A program made the position numbers and the translations under genes. The notes beneath the pieces are model-generated. The model saw only the letters and a list, made by a program, of their open reading frames with translations, was not told the DNA's origin and searched no databases. Of a stretch of DNA of 24,756 nt, positions 1 to 7,020 are shown one piece after another. How positions within the stretch are numbered: position 1 is the stretch's first letter; each line of letters begins with the position of its first letter. Origin of the DNA: Bacteroidales bacterium UBA6340. GTDB lineage: Bacteria > Bacteroidota > Bacteroidia > Bacteroidales > Paludibacteraceae. The DNA lies in contig DJSG01000051.1 in assembly GCA_002440265.1 (NCBI GenBank), positions 59,470 through 84,225 on the forward strand, written 5' to 3'.

Positions 1-280
1 CGGATATATGCAAGTAAAAATGCAATTATTTTACTGATTATTAGTATAATAACGCACTTTTAAGGAGCAGTTAACTATGTCTACAAGCAATCCGCAATCG
101 GTACTTTTTGCGTAGGGGGCTCGCTTTTGCAAAAATACATACCAATCTGCCTTTTTATGGGCATTTGGAAGGAATTTTTCTTCATTGGGCTGCGTTTACC
201 AGACAGCAATAAGAAGGAATACGAAGAGAGCCCGACTGATAAGACACCAATCGGACTCTTCTGTGAAATGATTCTTCTAT
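1..280. other. Left-edge noncoding stretch
   Basis: I see no convincing gene here. A 12-codon ORF (ATG near 76, stop TAG near 114) follows an AAGGAG-like sequence and could be a leader peptide, a broken gene start or chance. At 130-147 lies CAAAAATACATACCAATC, which resembles sequences upstream of two other minus-strand genes (1069-1086 and 17159-17176). An imperfect inverted repeat at 223-261 (GAAGAG..CCGA / TCGG..CTCTTC) could fold downstream of the minus-strand SIMPL gene, but no T-run follows it, so I do not call it a terminator. Confidence 0.4.
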
Positions 281-368
281 ACCCTTAATTCAAGTGATAC
301 ATACCCTCAATTCAAGCAGTACATACCTTCAGTTCCGGTAATACATACTCTCAATTCAGGTAGTAGTC
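281..368. repeat. 22-bp tandem repeat, four copies, running into a gene end
   Basis: Four 22-bp units start at 281, 303, 325 and 347, each close to ACCCTCAATTCAAG followed by TACAT. The first three are intergenic. The fourth covers the stop codon and last codons of the minus-strand SIMPL-domain gene. The period is twice the 11-bp period seen elsewhere in this window. Confidence 0.8.
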
Positions 369-1037
369 CACCGTGGTTACCACCCGCACATGCTTCACCC
401 ATGGTTTGTTTTGGTCGGACTCCACCGAGAACTGTCCTTGGTTGGCACGGCGGATGCTTCCCAATCGGCACCGTGCGTCATCGGCGAACTTCTGCGCTAC
501 GGCACGTGCATTCTTGGTGGCTTCCTCTATCATCTGCGGCTTCAGTTCGTTGAGACCGTTGTATTGGTAGTCAATAGCCCAATCCGTGGAATTGAGAATA
601 ATGCCCTTGTTCAGCAACTCGCTCAGGCACCTTTGATTGGCAACAACCAACTTCACATCGTCCGTCGATATGACCACCGACGCCGTCAGGGTGTAGTGGT
701 TATCGGGGCGATGGTCATAGTAGTTCGCCCAGTTGTCGTTCACGGAACTGCTGCCTATCTGTATATCCTCGGCTGCAAACCCTTTCTGCACCAGAAAATC
801 GACAATAGCGGTCTGTGTACGGACCAATTCGCTGTTTATCGCGGGCAGGTTGTTGCCGCTGATAGAGAAGGACAAAGGCCATACTACGTGGTCTGCCTGT
901 ACGTCTCTGGTGGATAGACCTTTCACGGTGACGGCGCGGTCTTTATTGGCTAACTGATGAATACCCAATTCCACAAACAACCCGCAGAGTGCCAAGCCTG
1001 CGGCAATGATGGATGTACCGATAATAGTTCTGTTCAT
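351..1037 (-). CDS. SIMPL-domain (DUF541) envelope protein
   Basis: A 228-residue protein of the SIMPL/DUF541 family, whose members are periplasmic or membrane-anchored and of poorly defined role; some relate to oxidative stress or signalling. Residues 5-28 form one hydrophobic segment after a short basic start, which fits an uncleaved signal anchor or signal peptide. The family pattern follows: a KGLSTRDVQADHVVWPLSFS strand, a helix, an IQIGSSSVNDNW-like stretch, and a late helix (EEATKNARAVAQKFADDA) before the final strand VRVVTTVDYYLN. Length is normal for the family. The start at 1037 puts the hydrophobic segment at the N-terminus. It stands alone, separated from the amylase gene upstream by 152 nt that contain an 11-bp tandem repeat. 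Its last codons lie inside the 22-bp repeat array. The family call is firm; the function is not known. Confidence 0.85.
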   Translation of the reverse strand: MNRTIIGTSIIAAGLALCGLFVELGIHQLANKDRAVTVKGLSTRDVQADHVVWPLSFSISGNNLPAINSELVRTQTAIVDFLVQKGFAAEDIQIGSSSVNDNWANYYDHRPDNHYTLTASVVISTDDVKLVVANQRCLSELLNKGIILNSTDWAIDYQYNGLNELKPQMIEEATKNARAVAQKFADDARCRLGSIRRANQGQFSVESDQNKPWVKHVRVVTTVDYYLN

Positions 1038-1104
1038 AATGGTCTGTTTTGTTTATCTCCCAACCATACAAAAACCGTACCAATCATATATAAGCAGGAT
1101 GTGC

Positions 1105-1148
1105 CGACCCGCTATCGACCCGCTATCGACCCGCTATCAACCCGCTAT
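1105..1148. repeat. 11-bp tandem repeat, four copies
   Basis: CGACCCGCTAT occurs at 1105, 1116 and 1127, followed by CAACCCGCTAT at 1138, with no gaps. It lies between the amylase stop and the SIMPL gene start. The same 11-mer occurs at 3491-3501, where it is the 5' end of the RNase P RNA gene. Confidence 0.9.
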
Positions 1149-1189
1149 CCACCAATAGAAAGAGTCGGCTTGTCTGAATGGAAATCTGG

Positions 1190-3049
1190 TCAGTTTTTGT
1201 GCAGTTTCACCACGATTGCCGACAGCGGTTCTACTTGGATGTCTTTTCTGCTGAGGTCAATGGTGGTGCTGCCGTGGATAATATCCGTACCGACAGGGTT
1301 GTACTTGCCCAATATCTCCGCATAATGTGCAGTAGGTATGGTACGTTCCTCTTCGCTTGCGTTGATGTACACGAACACCGCCCCCTCGTCTGTATAGCGG
1401 AAATAAGCGTAGGTGTTGTCGCGCGTGGCGAAGTGCATGAGTTTGCCGGTATGCAAGACGGGTTCGTCTTTGCGAATTTGCAGCAGGCGGCTTTGGTAGT
1501 CGAACATATCCTTCTGCTCGGGATGCAACGTATCTGCTGCGGGCAACGGCATTCGCAGGGTGGAGTGCCCCTTCGACATATCCGCCGAGCGCATGGCGTA
1601 CTCATCGCCGGCAAAGAGTTGAGGTATGCCCCGCATGGTGGCGAGGATAGTCATTGCCAGTGTCACACGTCGCGGGTCGTTGTCCTTCACTACATCGGTA
1701 ATGCGGTCCATATCGTGGTTGCCGGCAAAAATCAGCAACTTGTTCACGTCGGCATACAGGTAGTCGGCTGCCAGAGCGTCATACACTTTCATCATGCCGC
1801 CGCCCCAATAGTTGCCGTCATCGGCTAATGCCTGACGGATAGCCTCGTTCAGCGGGAAGTCCATCACCGACGGCAGGTGGCTGCGGAAACCATTGTAGTT
1901 CGTCACACCGTCCTGCCAATATGCCACTGCCGATGCAGGGCGCGTCCAGCACTCGCCCACGATATTGATGTTCGGGTACTCGTTGCGTATCGCTGCCAAC
2001 CACTGCGCGGCGGGTTCGGGTTCGACATACGGGTAGGTGTCCACGCGCAGCCCGTCCAAGTCGGCGTACTCAATCCACCAGATAGCCCATTGCACGAAGT
2101 ACTGCAGCAGGTCGGGATTGCTGAGGTTCATATCCGCCATCATGCGGTCGAACCAGCCCTCGTTGTTGTGCTTGCGGTCATAAGCGGAGGCATGGATATC
2201 ATAGTTGGCGGAGAAGACATTGTTGGTAGTGGTGTATTCGTCCCATTGGTTGTACCAATCGGAGTAGGGTAGGTCGTTGTTCCACCAGTGTGATGTGCCG
2301 CAGTGGTTGGGCACCATGTCCATCAGCACTTTGATACCCTTCGCGTGGGCTTGCGCCACCATCTGCGCATAGAGTTCGTTGCTTCCGTAGCGCGGGTCGA
2401 TATGGTAGTAGTCGGAGCATGCATAGCCGTGATAGGAGAACGTCTTCTCGTCGTCGCAGAGTAGGGGAGTGGGCCAGATAGCGGTTGCGCCCAGTTGGGA
2501 TATATGGTCCAGACTCTGTATGATGCCTGCTATATCACCACCCCAGCGACCGTGGATATTGCTCTTGTCCGCCGCCTCGCGCATGGTCGGAACGGTGTTG
2601 TTGGTCGTGTCGCCGTCCACAAAGCGGTCGGACATGATGAGGTATATCACATCGGCACTGCTGAATGATTGGCGGTTGCGGCTACCCTGCTTGCGGTCAT
2701 AGATGCTGTAATCGTATGTGGTGCGCTTGTTTCCCTTGCGCAGCGTGATGCGGTAGGTGCCTGCCTCCCGCACGTCCATATTGACGAACAGGTAGTTGGG
2801 GCTCTCGGCATTGTGCTGTCCTGTTACGACCAGTCCATCGCACGCACCCTTTACGGCACGACCGTTCTTTATGCTCTGGACGCTCACTTGGGCGTCTTGC
2901 AGGTCTTCGCCATACAGCATCAGCGTCAGCGGACACTGCATTTCGGTCCACCAGCACAGGGGTTCGGCACGTTGGATACGAGGGGTTGCGGTTGCTGTAA
3001 GTGCGCAAAGCAGCAAGATTGCGGCTATTGCAATGTTTGTTCGTTTCAT
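1190..3049 (-). CDS. SusA-like GH13 neopullulanase / cyclomaltodextrinase
   Basis: A glycoside hydrolase family 13 enzyme expected to cut alpha-1,4 links of maltodextrins and pullulan in the periplasm, as Bacteroides SusA does. From Met at 3049 (619 residues) there is a signal peptide (MKRTNIAIAAILLLCALTATA), a cyclomaltodextrinase-type N-terminal beta domain to about residue 120, then the (beta/alpha)8 barrel. The catalytic residues are visible: nucleophile Asp337 in DGLRVDTY, acid/base Glu366 in VGECW and Asp446 in FAGNHD. DMVPNHCG gives conserved region I. Length is close to SusA (about 617). An in-frame Met at 3067 is an alternative start; longer frames would run into the rnpB gene. The gene lies just downstream of rnpB on the same strand, and I found no separate promoter. 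No SusC/SusD transport pair is near. A second, SusG-like amylase lies at 18223-20349. Confidence 0.88.
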   Translation of the reverse strand: MKRTNIAIAAILLLCALTATATPRIQRAEPLCWWTEMQCPLTLMLYGEDLQDAQVSVQSIKNGRAVKGACDGLVVTGQHNAESPNYLFVNMDVREAGTYRITLRKGNKRTTYDYSIYDRKQGSRNRQSFSSADVIYLIMSDRFVDGDTTNNTVPTMREAADKSNIHGRWGGDIAGIIQSLDHISQLGATAIWPTPLLCDDEKTFSYHGYACSDYYHIDPRYGSNELYAQMVAQAHAKGIKVLMDMVPNHCGTSHWWNNDLPYSDWYNQWDEYTTTNNVFSANYDIHASAYDRKHNNEGWFDRMMADMNLSNPDLLQYFVQWAIWWIEYADLDGLRVDTYPYVEPEPAAQWLAAIRNEYPNINIVGECWTRPASAVAYWQDGVTNYNGFRSHLPSVMDFPLNEAIRQALADDGNYWGGGMMKVYDALAADYLYADVNKLLIFAGNHDMDRITDVVKDNDPRRVTLAMTILATMRGIPQLFAGDEYAMRSADMSKGHSTLRMPLPAADTLHPEQKDMFDYQSRLLQIRKDEPVLHTGKLMHFATRDNTYAYFRYTDEGAVFVYINASEEERTIPTAHYAEILGKYNPVGTDIIHGSTTIDLSRKDIQVEPLSAIVVKLHKN

Positions 3050-3088
3050 AGGCTGTATATTCTTCATTGATAACTGAATGTCAAAAAG

Positions 3089-3501
3089 ATAGCGGGTCTG
3101 TAAGCCGGGTTCTGTGCCGTGTCGGGTCATGTAATGCATAACAATAACCAATGAAACGTTTACCTCTCCACGGTGTCTGTCATTAATCTCGAGCGGGATA
3201 TTACTATCCGCTTCTCTTGCTTCCTACCCTCCGACTCGCGCGAGCAACGCTCATACGTCGGTATACTTGGAATTGCAGCACATAGTATAGTCGTTTCACC
3301 ACGTCTTGTGTATGGCTGAATACGGATCCAAAGTAGAAGCCATTTCCGACGACGTCTCGTCTCTGTACCAGTGACCAAGTATTGCTACCTGACGGCCGTT
3401 AGCCGCTATGCCGCTCTGTGCTGCCCGGACTTTCCTCGCGGCAGGGGATTAAAGCGGAACCCCCTTTTCTTCCCATACTGCGCGACAGACCGACCCGCTA
3501 T
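3089..3501 (-). ncRNA. rnpB: RNase P RNA (bacterial type)
   Basis: This is the catalytic RNA that trims tRNA 5' leaders. On the minus strand the hallmark GAGGAAAGTCCGGGC lies at 3437-3423, followed by CAGCACAGAGCGGCATAG. The conserved 3' segment ACAGAACCCGGCTTACA lies near 3115-3099. The ends pair as helix P1: ATAGCGGGTC at 3501-3492 with GACCCGCTAT at 3098-3089. The total of about 413 nt fits Bacteroidota RNase P RNA. Short open frames across this stretch are spurious. It follows tRNA-Gly on the same strand and may share its promoter at 3632-3662. Confidence 0.95.
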
Positions 3502-3509
3502 TTATTAGT

Positions 3510-3542
3510 ATAGCCCCGCAGGCTGACGCCGTATGGGGCTAT
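3510..3542 (-). other. Hairpin between tRNA-Gly and rnpB
   Basis: The arms ATAGCCCC (3510-3517) and GGGGCTAT (3535-3542) pair perfectly over 8 bp, with an inner GGC/GCC stem. It starts 4 nt after the tRNA 3' end on the minus strand. It could be a processing signal between tRNA and rnpB or a weak terminator. The sequence after it is AT-rich but has no T-run. Confidence 0.5.
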
Positions 3543-3546
3543 TCTG

Positions 3547-3617
3547 AGCGGCATAAGGGAGTCGAACCCTCCTCCTCAGCTTGGGAAGCTGATGCACTAC
3601 CGATGTGCTAATGCCGC
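3547..3617 (-). tRNA. tRNA-Gly (anticodon CCC)
   Basis: The minus strand folds as a cloverleaf. Acceptor arms are GCGGCAT and ATGCCGC, with discriminator T. The D loop is in TTAGCACATCGGTAGTGC. The anticodon stem TCAGC/GCTGA has loop TTCCCAA, giving anticodon CCC, which reads GGG. The T arm is GAGGGTTCGACTCCC. The length is 71 nt. The CCA tail is not encoded, since CAG follows the discriminator. Confidence 0.93.
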
Positions 3618-3631
3618 AATGAAATCGGCTG

Positions 3632-3662
3632 CAAAGGTACTGCTTTCTTCTGATATATGCAA
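3632..3662 (-). promoter_or_regulatory. Bacteroidota-type promoter for tRNA-Gly (and perhaps rnpB)
   Basis: On the minus strand TTG (3662-3660) is followed by 20 nt and then TACCTTTG (3639-3632). This matches the Bacteroidota -33/-7 consensus. The predicted start is about 3625, a few bases before the tRNA 5' end at 3617. Confidence 0.8.
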
Positions 3663-3720
3663 CCCCCAACATTAAATTTCGTGTACAATCACATCTTATT
3701 CGCTTATTATTATCCACAGT

Positions 3721-3746
3721 CCCCCTCTCTGAGGGGGTAGGGGGAG
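3721..3746. repeat. GC-rich hairpin repeat, copy 1
   Basis: CCCCCTC/GAGGGGG form a 7-bp stem at 3721-3737, followed by TAGGGGGAG. A second copy with the same layout is at 4951-4980, so copies lie downstream and upstream of the NrnA-like gene. No T-run follows on the minus strand, so it looks more like a dispersed hairpin element than a classical terminator. Confidence 0.6.
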
Positions 3747-3763
3747 CCTGTTGTTGACTTTGT

Positions 3764-4816
3764 TCATTCCTTCTTGAAATACTTCGGATAACTATCCAGA
3801 AACCGCTGCACGCCCTCTGCGATACCCCCGTAATACTCCCCGCCCGAAGCATTCGCATGACCGCCGCCTCCGAATATCTCATGCGCAAACACGTTCACGG
3901 GTCTGTCTCCCTGGCTGCGCAACGAGATTTTTATCTTCGTCTTGCTCCCGTGTGCCGACGGAACCTCCCACGGGTTCACTTTGTCCTCACGCATGAAACA
4001 CGAGTAGTACACATCCTTAATCTGCAACGGCAGGTTCACAATCCCCTCCGCATCACCCGACTGGAAGTTGAACTTGTACAACTCCTTTCTGCTCAGATAG
4101 ATAAGTGCCGTATGATACTCCGGAAAGATACGCATCTTCTGGTACAGGCAATACCCCATCAGCCGCATCCGGTCTGCGGAATACGAGTTGAACACGGCAT
4201 TGTACACCGCATCCTTATCCACCCCCAACGACACCAATCGTCCCACAATCTCATACATCTCGGGGTGGTTGGAGTTGAACGAAAAGTTACCCGTATCTGT
4301 CATCATACCCGTGTACAAGCATGTCGCCGCGTCTTTGGTCAATGGCGCATTCAGTTGCCATATCAGCCTGTAAACCAACTCACTCGCTGACGGAGAGTCA
4401 AAATACGAAATCGTCACATCGGCGAAATCTTCGGGGTGCAAATGGTGGTCAATCAGAATTTTGGGGCAGGTGAGTGCCTTCAACTTGTCGCCGACCATGC
4501 CGATACGTTTGGGCTCGTTGAAGTCTGTGCAGATAGCCAGGTCTGCTGTCTCCAACACCACGTTTGCCTCTTTCGCATGTGTCTCATACACAATCACTTC
4601 CTGCGCACCGGGCATCCATGCGAGGAAACTCGGGAACGGGTTAGGAGCCACCACGGTAGCCCTCTTTCCTAACCCGCGCAGATAGTGCATCATACCCAGA
4701 CTGCTCCCCATCGCATCGCCGTCAGGAGACGTATGGGTGAGAATGACGATATTGGCGGCACTGCTGATGAGTTGCTGTGCGGCAGATACTTGTTCTGGAG
4801 TTAGTTTGTCGGTCAT
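3764..4816 (-). CDS. nrnA: NrnA-like DHH/DHHA1 phosphoesterase
   Basis: A 350-residue cytoplasmic phosphoesterase of the DHH subfamily 1. NrnA-type proteins degrade oligoribonucleotides (nanoRNA) and often pAp. Visible features in order: the N-terminal metal motif HTSPDGDAMG (about residues 27-36), a second aspartate in ICTDFNEP, the signature DHHLHPE, MMTDTGNFSF, and the C-terminal DHHA1 glycine loop GGGGHANASGG near residue 316. The length is normal for NrnA (about 310-350). The start MTDKLTPEQ at 4816 lies about 50 nt below a clear promoter at 4864-4895. It looks monocistronic; the next minus-strand gene is the tRNA, which has its own promoter. The symbol is by family resemblance. Bacteroidota have several DHH paralogues, so the exact substrate is an inference. 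Confidence 0.88.
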   Translation of the reverse strand: MTDKLTPEQVSAAQQLISSAANIVILTHTSPDGDAMGSSLGMMHYLRGLGKRATVVAPNPFPSFLAWMPGAQEVIVYETHAKEANVVLETADLAICTDFNEPKRIGMVGDKLKALTCPKILIDHHLHPEDFADVTISYFDSPSASELVYRLIWQLNAPLTKDAATCLYTGMMTDTGNFSFNSNHPEMYEIVGRLVSLGVDKDAVYNAVFNSYSADRMRLMGYCLYQKMRIFPEYHTALIYLSRKELYKFNFQSGDAEGIVNLPLQIKDVYYSCFMREDKVNPWEVPSAHGSKTKIKISLRSQGDRPVNVFAHEIFGGGGHANASGGEYYGGIAEGVQRFLDSYPKYFKKE

Positions 4817-4863
4817 AATGATATTATATCAATAAGGAGGTTGCTTTACTTTCATTTCCGCCA

Positions 4864-4895
4864 CAAAGTTACTGCTTTTTCCCCATTCCTCCAAA
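4864..4895 (-). promoter_or_regulatory. Bacteroidota-type promoter of the NrnA-like gene
   Basis: On the minus strand TTTG (4895-4892), 20 nt, then TAACTTTG (4871-4864). The predicted start near 4857 gives a leader of about 40 nt. Confidence 0.8.
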
Positions 4896-4920
4896 TTGTA
4901 AGACGATACTATGCCTGGGG

Positions 4921-4941
4921 GACGACGCGGCTCGCGTCGTC
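4921..4941. repeat. Palindrome GACGACGCG/CGCGTCGTC
   Basis: Perfect inverted arms of 9 bp around a 3-nt centre. A near-identical palindrome lies at 20460-20480, which marks it as a dispersed short palindromic element. Confidence 0.65.
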
Positions 4942-4950
4942 AATAAAAAG

Positions 4951-4980
4951 CCCCTCCTTTGAAGGAGGGGTTGGGGGAGG
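4951..4980. repeat. GC-rich hairpin repeat, copy 2
   Basis: CCCCTCCTT and AAGGAGGGG pair over 8-9 bp, followed by TTGGGGGAGG. This is the same layout as 3721-3746. It lies between the divergent promoters of the NrnA-like gene and the glycan cassette. Confidence 0.6.
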
Positions 4981-5006
4981 TCTTTGGGGGCGGTTTTCTC
5001 CTCCTC

Positions 5007-5037
5007 TTGCACATATCCGAACATTTTTGTAACTTTG
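5007..5037 (+). promoter_or_regulatory. Bacteroidota-type promoter of the sugar-acyl cassette
   Basis: TTG (5007-5009), 20 nt, then TAACTTTG (5030-5037). The predicted start is about 5044, giving a 5' leader of about 160 nt. More than half of that leader is an 11-bp repeat array. Confidence 0.8.
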
Positions 5038-5099
5038 CCGCGTCAATCACTCGTCCGGAGATGCAGCGGATTCTTCTCGCAACCGTATGCTGTCTTCAT

Positions 5100-5187
5100 C
5101 GGGTTATTAACGGGTTGTTATCGGGTTATTAACGGGTTGTTCCCGAGAGAATATCGGGAGAACAATGGAAGAATGTCAGGAGAACTT
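5100..5187. repeat. 11-bp tandem array in the cassette leader
   Basis: Eight consecutive 11-nt units. The first four are CGGGTTATTAA, CGGGTTGTTAT, CGGGTTATTAA and CGGGTTGTTCC. The next four are CGAGAGAATAT, CGGGAGAACAA, TGGAAGAATGT and CAGGAGAACTT. The array changes sequence in the middle while keeping the 11-nt step. It ends 17 nt before the first ATG and lies within the predicted mRNA leader. Confidence 0.85.
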
Positions 5188-5204
5188 TGACACATGATTA
5201 TCAA

Positions 5205-5654
5205 ATGGCAAAAATAGAATACATAGACCCCATTGCGTCCATTTCGGGTCGTCTCAGTAAGAAAGACAAGACGAGTACCATACAACGCCGCAAGCATTAT
5301 CGTGACGAGCAGGGACGGGTGATAGCCGAGGGGCGCAACGAGTCCTATTGCAGGGCTCCCCGTGATTACAAGAAGCACCCGCCACGTGGCGAGGAACTGC
5401 GCAACATCACTCTCTTTCAGCAGGCGGCACGCCTTGCCAAGCAGGAGCGGGAAGACCCCGCCCGTCTTGCTTATTGGACAGAGCGTTTCAACGCCCAACT
5501 CCGTCATGGCGAACCCGATGCACCTCTTGACCCTGTCACCCGCCGGCCCCGCATCTACCACCGTCTCCACATCTTCATCCAATCTGCCCTCCTCCGCTCC
5601 CTCAAGCAGCAGCAGGGGCCGACATATCCTGGCACAACTACAACATCAGAATAA
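5205..5654 (+). CDS. Small conserved protein of unknown function, copy 1
   Basis: A 149-residue protein that I do not recognise as a named family. It has a clear paralogue at 11293-11706. Shared positions, in order: IDP(I/V).S, SKK, KHYRDE or KQYRDE with G(R/K)VIA, E.Y, PRD.KK.PP, LF..A.R, R.AYW..RF.AQL, and YH.L..F(I/V). It is rich in Arg/Lys, with no signal peptide or membrane segment, so probably cytoplasmic and perhaps nucleic-acid binding. I start it at MAKIEYID (5205) because the paralogue starts MSKANLID; the upstream Met at 5187 would be an extension. It is the first gene after the promoter at 5007-5037 and lies 21 nt before the aminotransferase. Its twin also heads a block of glycan genes. 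A regulatory or scaffold role in surface-glycan expression is inference only. Confidence 0.75.
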   Translation: MAKIEYIDPIASISGRLSKKDKTSTIQRRKHYRDEQGRVIAEGRNESYCRAPRDYKKHPPRGEELRNITLFQQAARLAKQEREDPARLAYWTERFNAQLRHGEPDAPLDPVTRRPRIYHRLHIFIQSALLRSLKQQQGPTYPGTTTTSE

Positions 5655-5675
5655 TAACATCATCCCTGATTATCA

Positions 5676-6803
5676 ATGGATAGCAAACAAATAACAGTCA
5701 CTTCCCCCCTCCTTCCGGACTTGGAAGAATACACCAAACTCTTGCAGGACATCTGGTCGCGCAAGTGGATTACCAACAACGGCTACTATCACCGGCAGTT
5801 GGAGCAGGCTCTTGCCGTCCATCTCGGTGTAGAGTACCTTTCGTTATTCACCAATGGCACCCTGCCCCTCATCACGGCTTTGCAAGCGTTGGGTATTACG
5901 GAGGGGGAAGTCATTACCACGCCCTATTCATTTGTGGCAACCACCCATTCTATTTGGTGGAACAAACTGACACCCGTCTTTGTGGATGTCCTGCCCGGGA
6001 ATGGCAATATAGACCCCTCCAAGATAGAAGCCGCCATCACGGACAAAACGGTCGCAATCATGCCCGTCCATGTCTATGGCTGCCCGTGTGATGTGGAAGC
6101 CATAGATGCTGTGGCTAAAAAGCACAATCTCAAAGTCATCTACGATGCAGCCCATGCCTTTGGCGTTACGTACAAAGGACGTCCTGTCCTCGAATGGGGC
6201 GACATCAGCACGCTGAGTTTCCATGCCACCAAGGTATATAACACCGTTGAAGGCGGTGCCATGGTCGTGCATAGTGCGGAAATGAAGTACGATGTGGACA
6301 ACCTGAAGAACTTCGGCTTCCGTGGTGAGACAACGGTTGTTGCACCGGGCATCAACTCCAAGATGGACGAGATGCGTGCCGCCTATGGACTGCTCAACTT
6401 GCGTCAGGTGGACGCTGCCATCGCTGCCCGCAAACGGGTTGCCGAAAAGTACGTGGAAGCCCTCAAAGATGTAAAAGGCATAGAACTGTTCCCTTACGAA
6501 ATCAATCCGACCTTCAAATGGAACTATTCCTATTTCCCAATCTTGGTAACTGACGACTATCGTATGACCCGCGATGCATTGTACGAGTTCCTGAAGACGC
6601 AGAACGTATTGGGTCGCCGTTATTTCTATCCTCTCATAACAGCCTTCGAACCCTACAAAACCTATCCGAGTGCTGATGAAGCAAACCTTCCCATAGCCAA
6701 TCGCCTCGCCTCCCAAGTCATCTGCCTCCCCATGCACCACGCCCTCACTGACAACGACATTCAACGGGTGATAGATATAATCAGAGCGTCTTGTAAGGTA
6801 TAA
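5676..6803 (+). CDS. DegT/DnrJ/EryC1 family sugar aminotransferase (VioA/FdtB-like)
   Basis: A 375-residue PLP enzyme expected to transfer an amino group to a nucleotide-bound 4-keto- or 3-keto-6-deoxy sugar. The PLP-binding Lys186 lies in SFHATKVYNTVEGG, which resembles VioA and FdtB/QdtB rather than the ETK motif of WecE. Other fold marks are FTNGTLPL, TTPYSFVATTHS, PVHVYGCPCDVEAI, VIYDAAHAFG, and GINSKMDEMRAAYGLLNL. Length is normal. The next genes encode an acyltransferase, an ACP and ketoacyl synthases, so the amine is probably acylated afterwards. The likely product is dTDP-4-amino-4,6-dideoxyglucose or an isomer. The genes that make the keto-sugar precursor (RmlA/RmlB type) are not in the window. 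The family is firm; position and stereochemistry are not determined by sequence reading. Confidence 0.88.
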   Translation: MDSKQITVTSPLLPDLEEYTKLLQDIWSRKWITNNGYYHRQLEQALAVHLGVEYLSLFTNGTLPLITALQALGITEGEVITTPYSFVATTHSIWWNKLTPVFVDVLPGNGNIDPSKIEAAITDKTVAIMPVHVYGCPCDVEAIDAVAKKHNLKVIYDAAHAFGVTYKGRPVLEWGDISTLSFHATKVYNTVEGGAMVVHSAEMKYDVDNLKNFGFRGETTVVAPGINSKMDEMRAAYGLLNLRQVDAAIAARKRVAEKYVEALKDVKGIELFPYEINPTFKWNYSYFPILVTDDYRMTRDALYEFLKTQNVLGRRYFYPLITAFEPYKTYPSADEANLPIANRLASQVICLPMHHALTDNDIQRVIDIIRASCKV

Positions 6804-6901
6804 TATATTATCTGTTATGTCGCAAAATAATGGTTAAAGAATAATATATTAACCATATATTGCAGCAACTCAAAATCAACTTTCAAATGCATAGAATAGA
6901 T

Positions 6902-7015
6902 ATGAAAAGTACTATTGAGTATTTGGGAGAGTGGGAACTTCTATATAATCCGAATTTTAATTATACCGAATTCGGTACAATTAGAAGTAGCCACAATACA
7001 AATTATAGAAAGTAG
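6902..7015 (+). pseudogene. Degenerate KilA-N domain fragment
   Basis: The 217 nt between the aminotransferase and acyltransferase genes are AT-rich and encode a 37-residue frame containing TIEYLGEWELLYNPNFN and TEFGTIRSS. This resembles the KilA-N domain core, typically (N/D)TIEFLG.WE..NNPNFN..EF..., but stops before the usual SVKKWIE part. The frame continues upstream without a stop (Met at 6887), also without recognisable domain residues. KilA-N proteins are DNA-binding proteins of phages and mobile islands, common in Bacteroidota. I read it as a remnant. The identification rests on memory of the family pattern. Confidence 0.45.
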
Positions 7016-7020
7016 AAAAT

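Noticed and set aside
223..261. Intrinsic terminator after the SIMPL gene
   Set aside because: The stem is imperfect and no T-run follows on the minus strand.
1105..1148. CRISPR-like array
   Set aside because: The units are 11 nt and directly adjacent, with no spacers and no cas genes nearby; the other arrays (281, 5100, 15591) fail for the same reasons.
3160..3378. Open frame of 72 codons on the minus strand
   Set aside because: It lies fully within the RNase P RNA gene.
5928..6764. 278-codon open frame opposite the aminotransferase gene
   Set aside because: It is antisense to a gene with clear family motifs and has no recognisable protein features.
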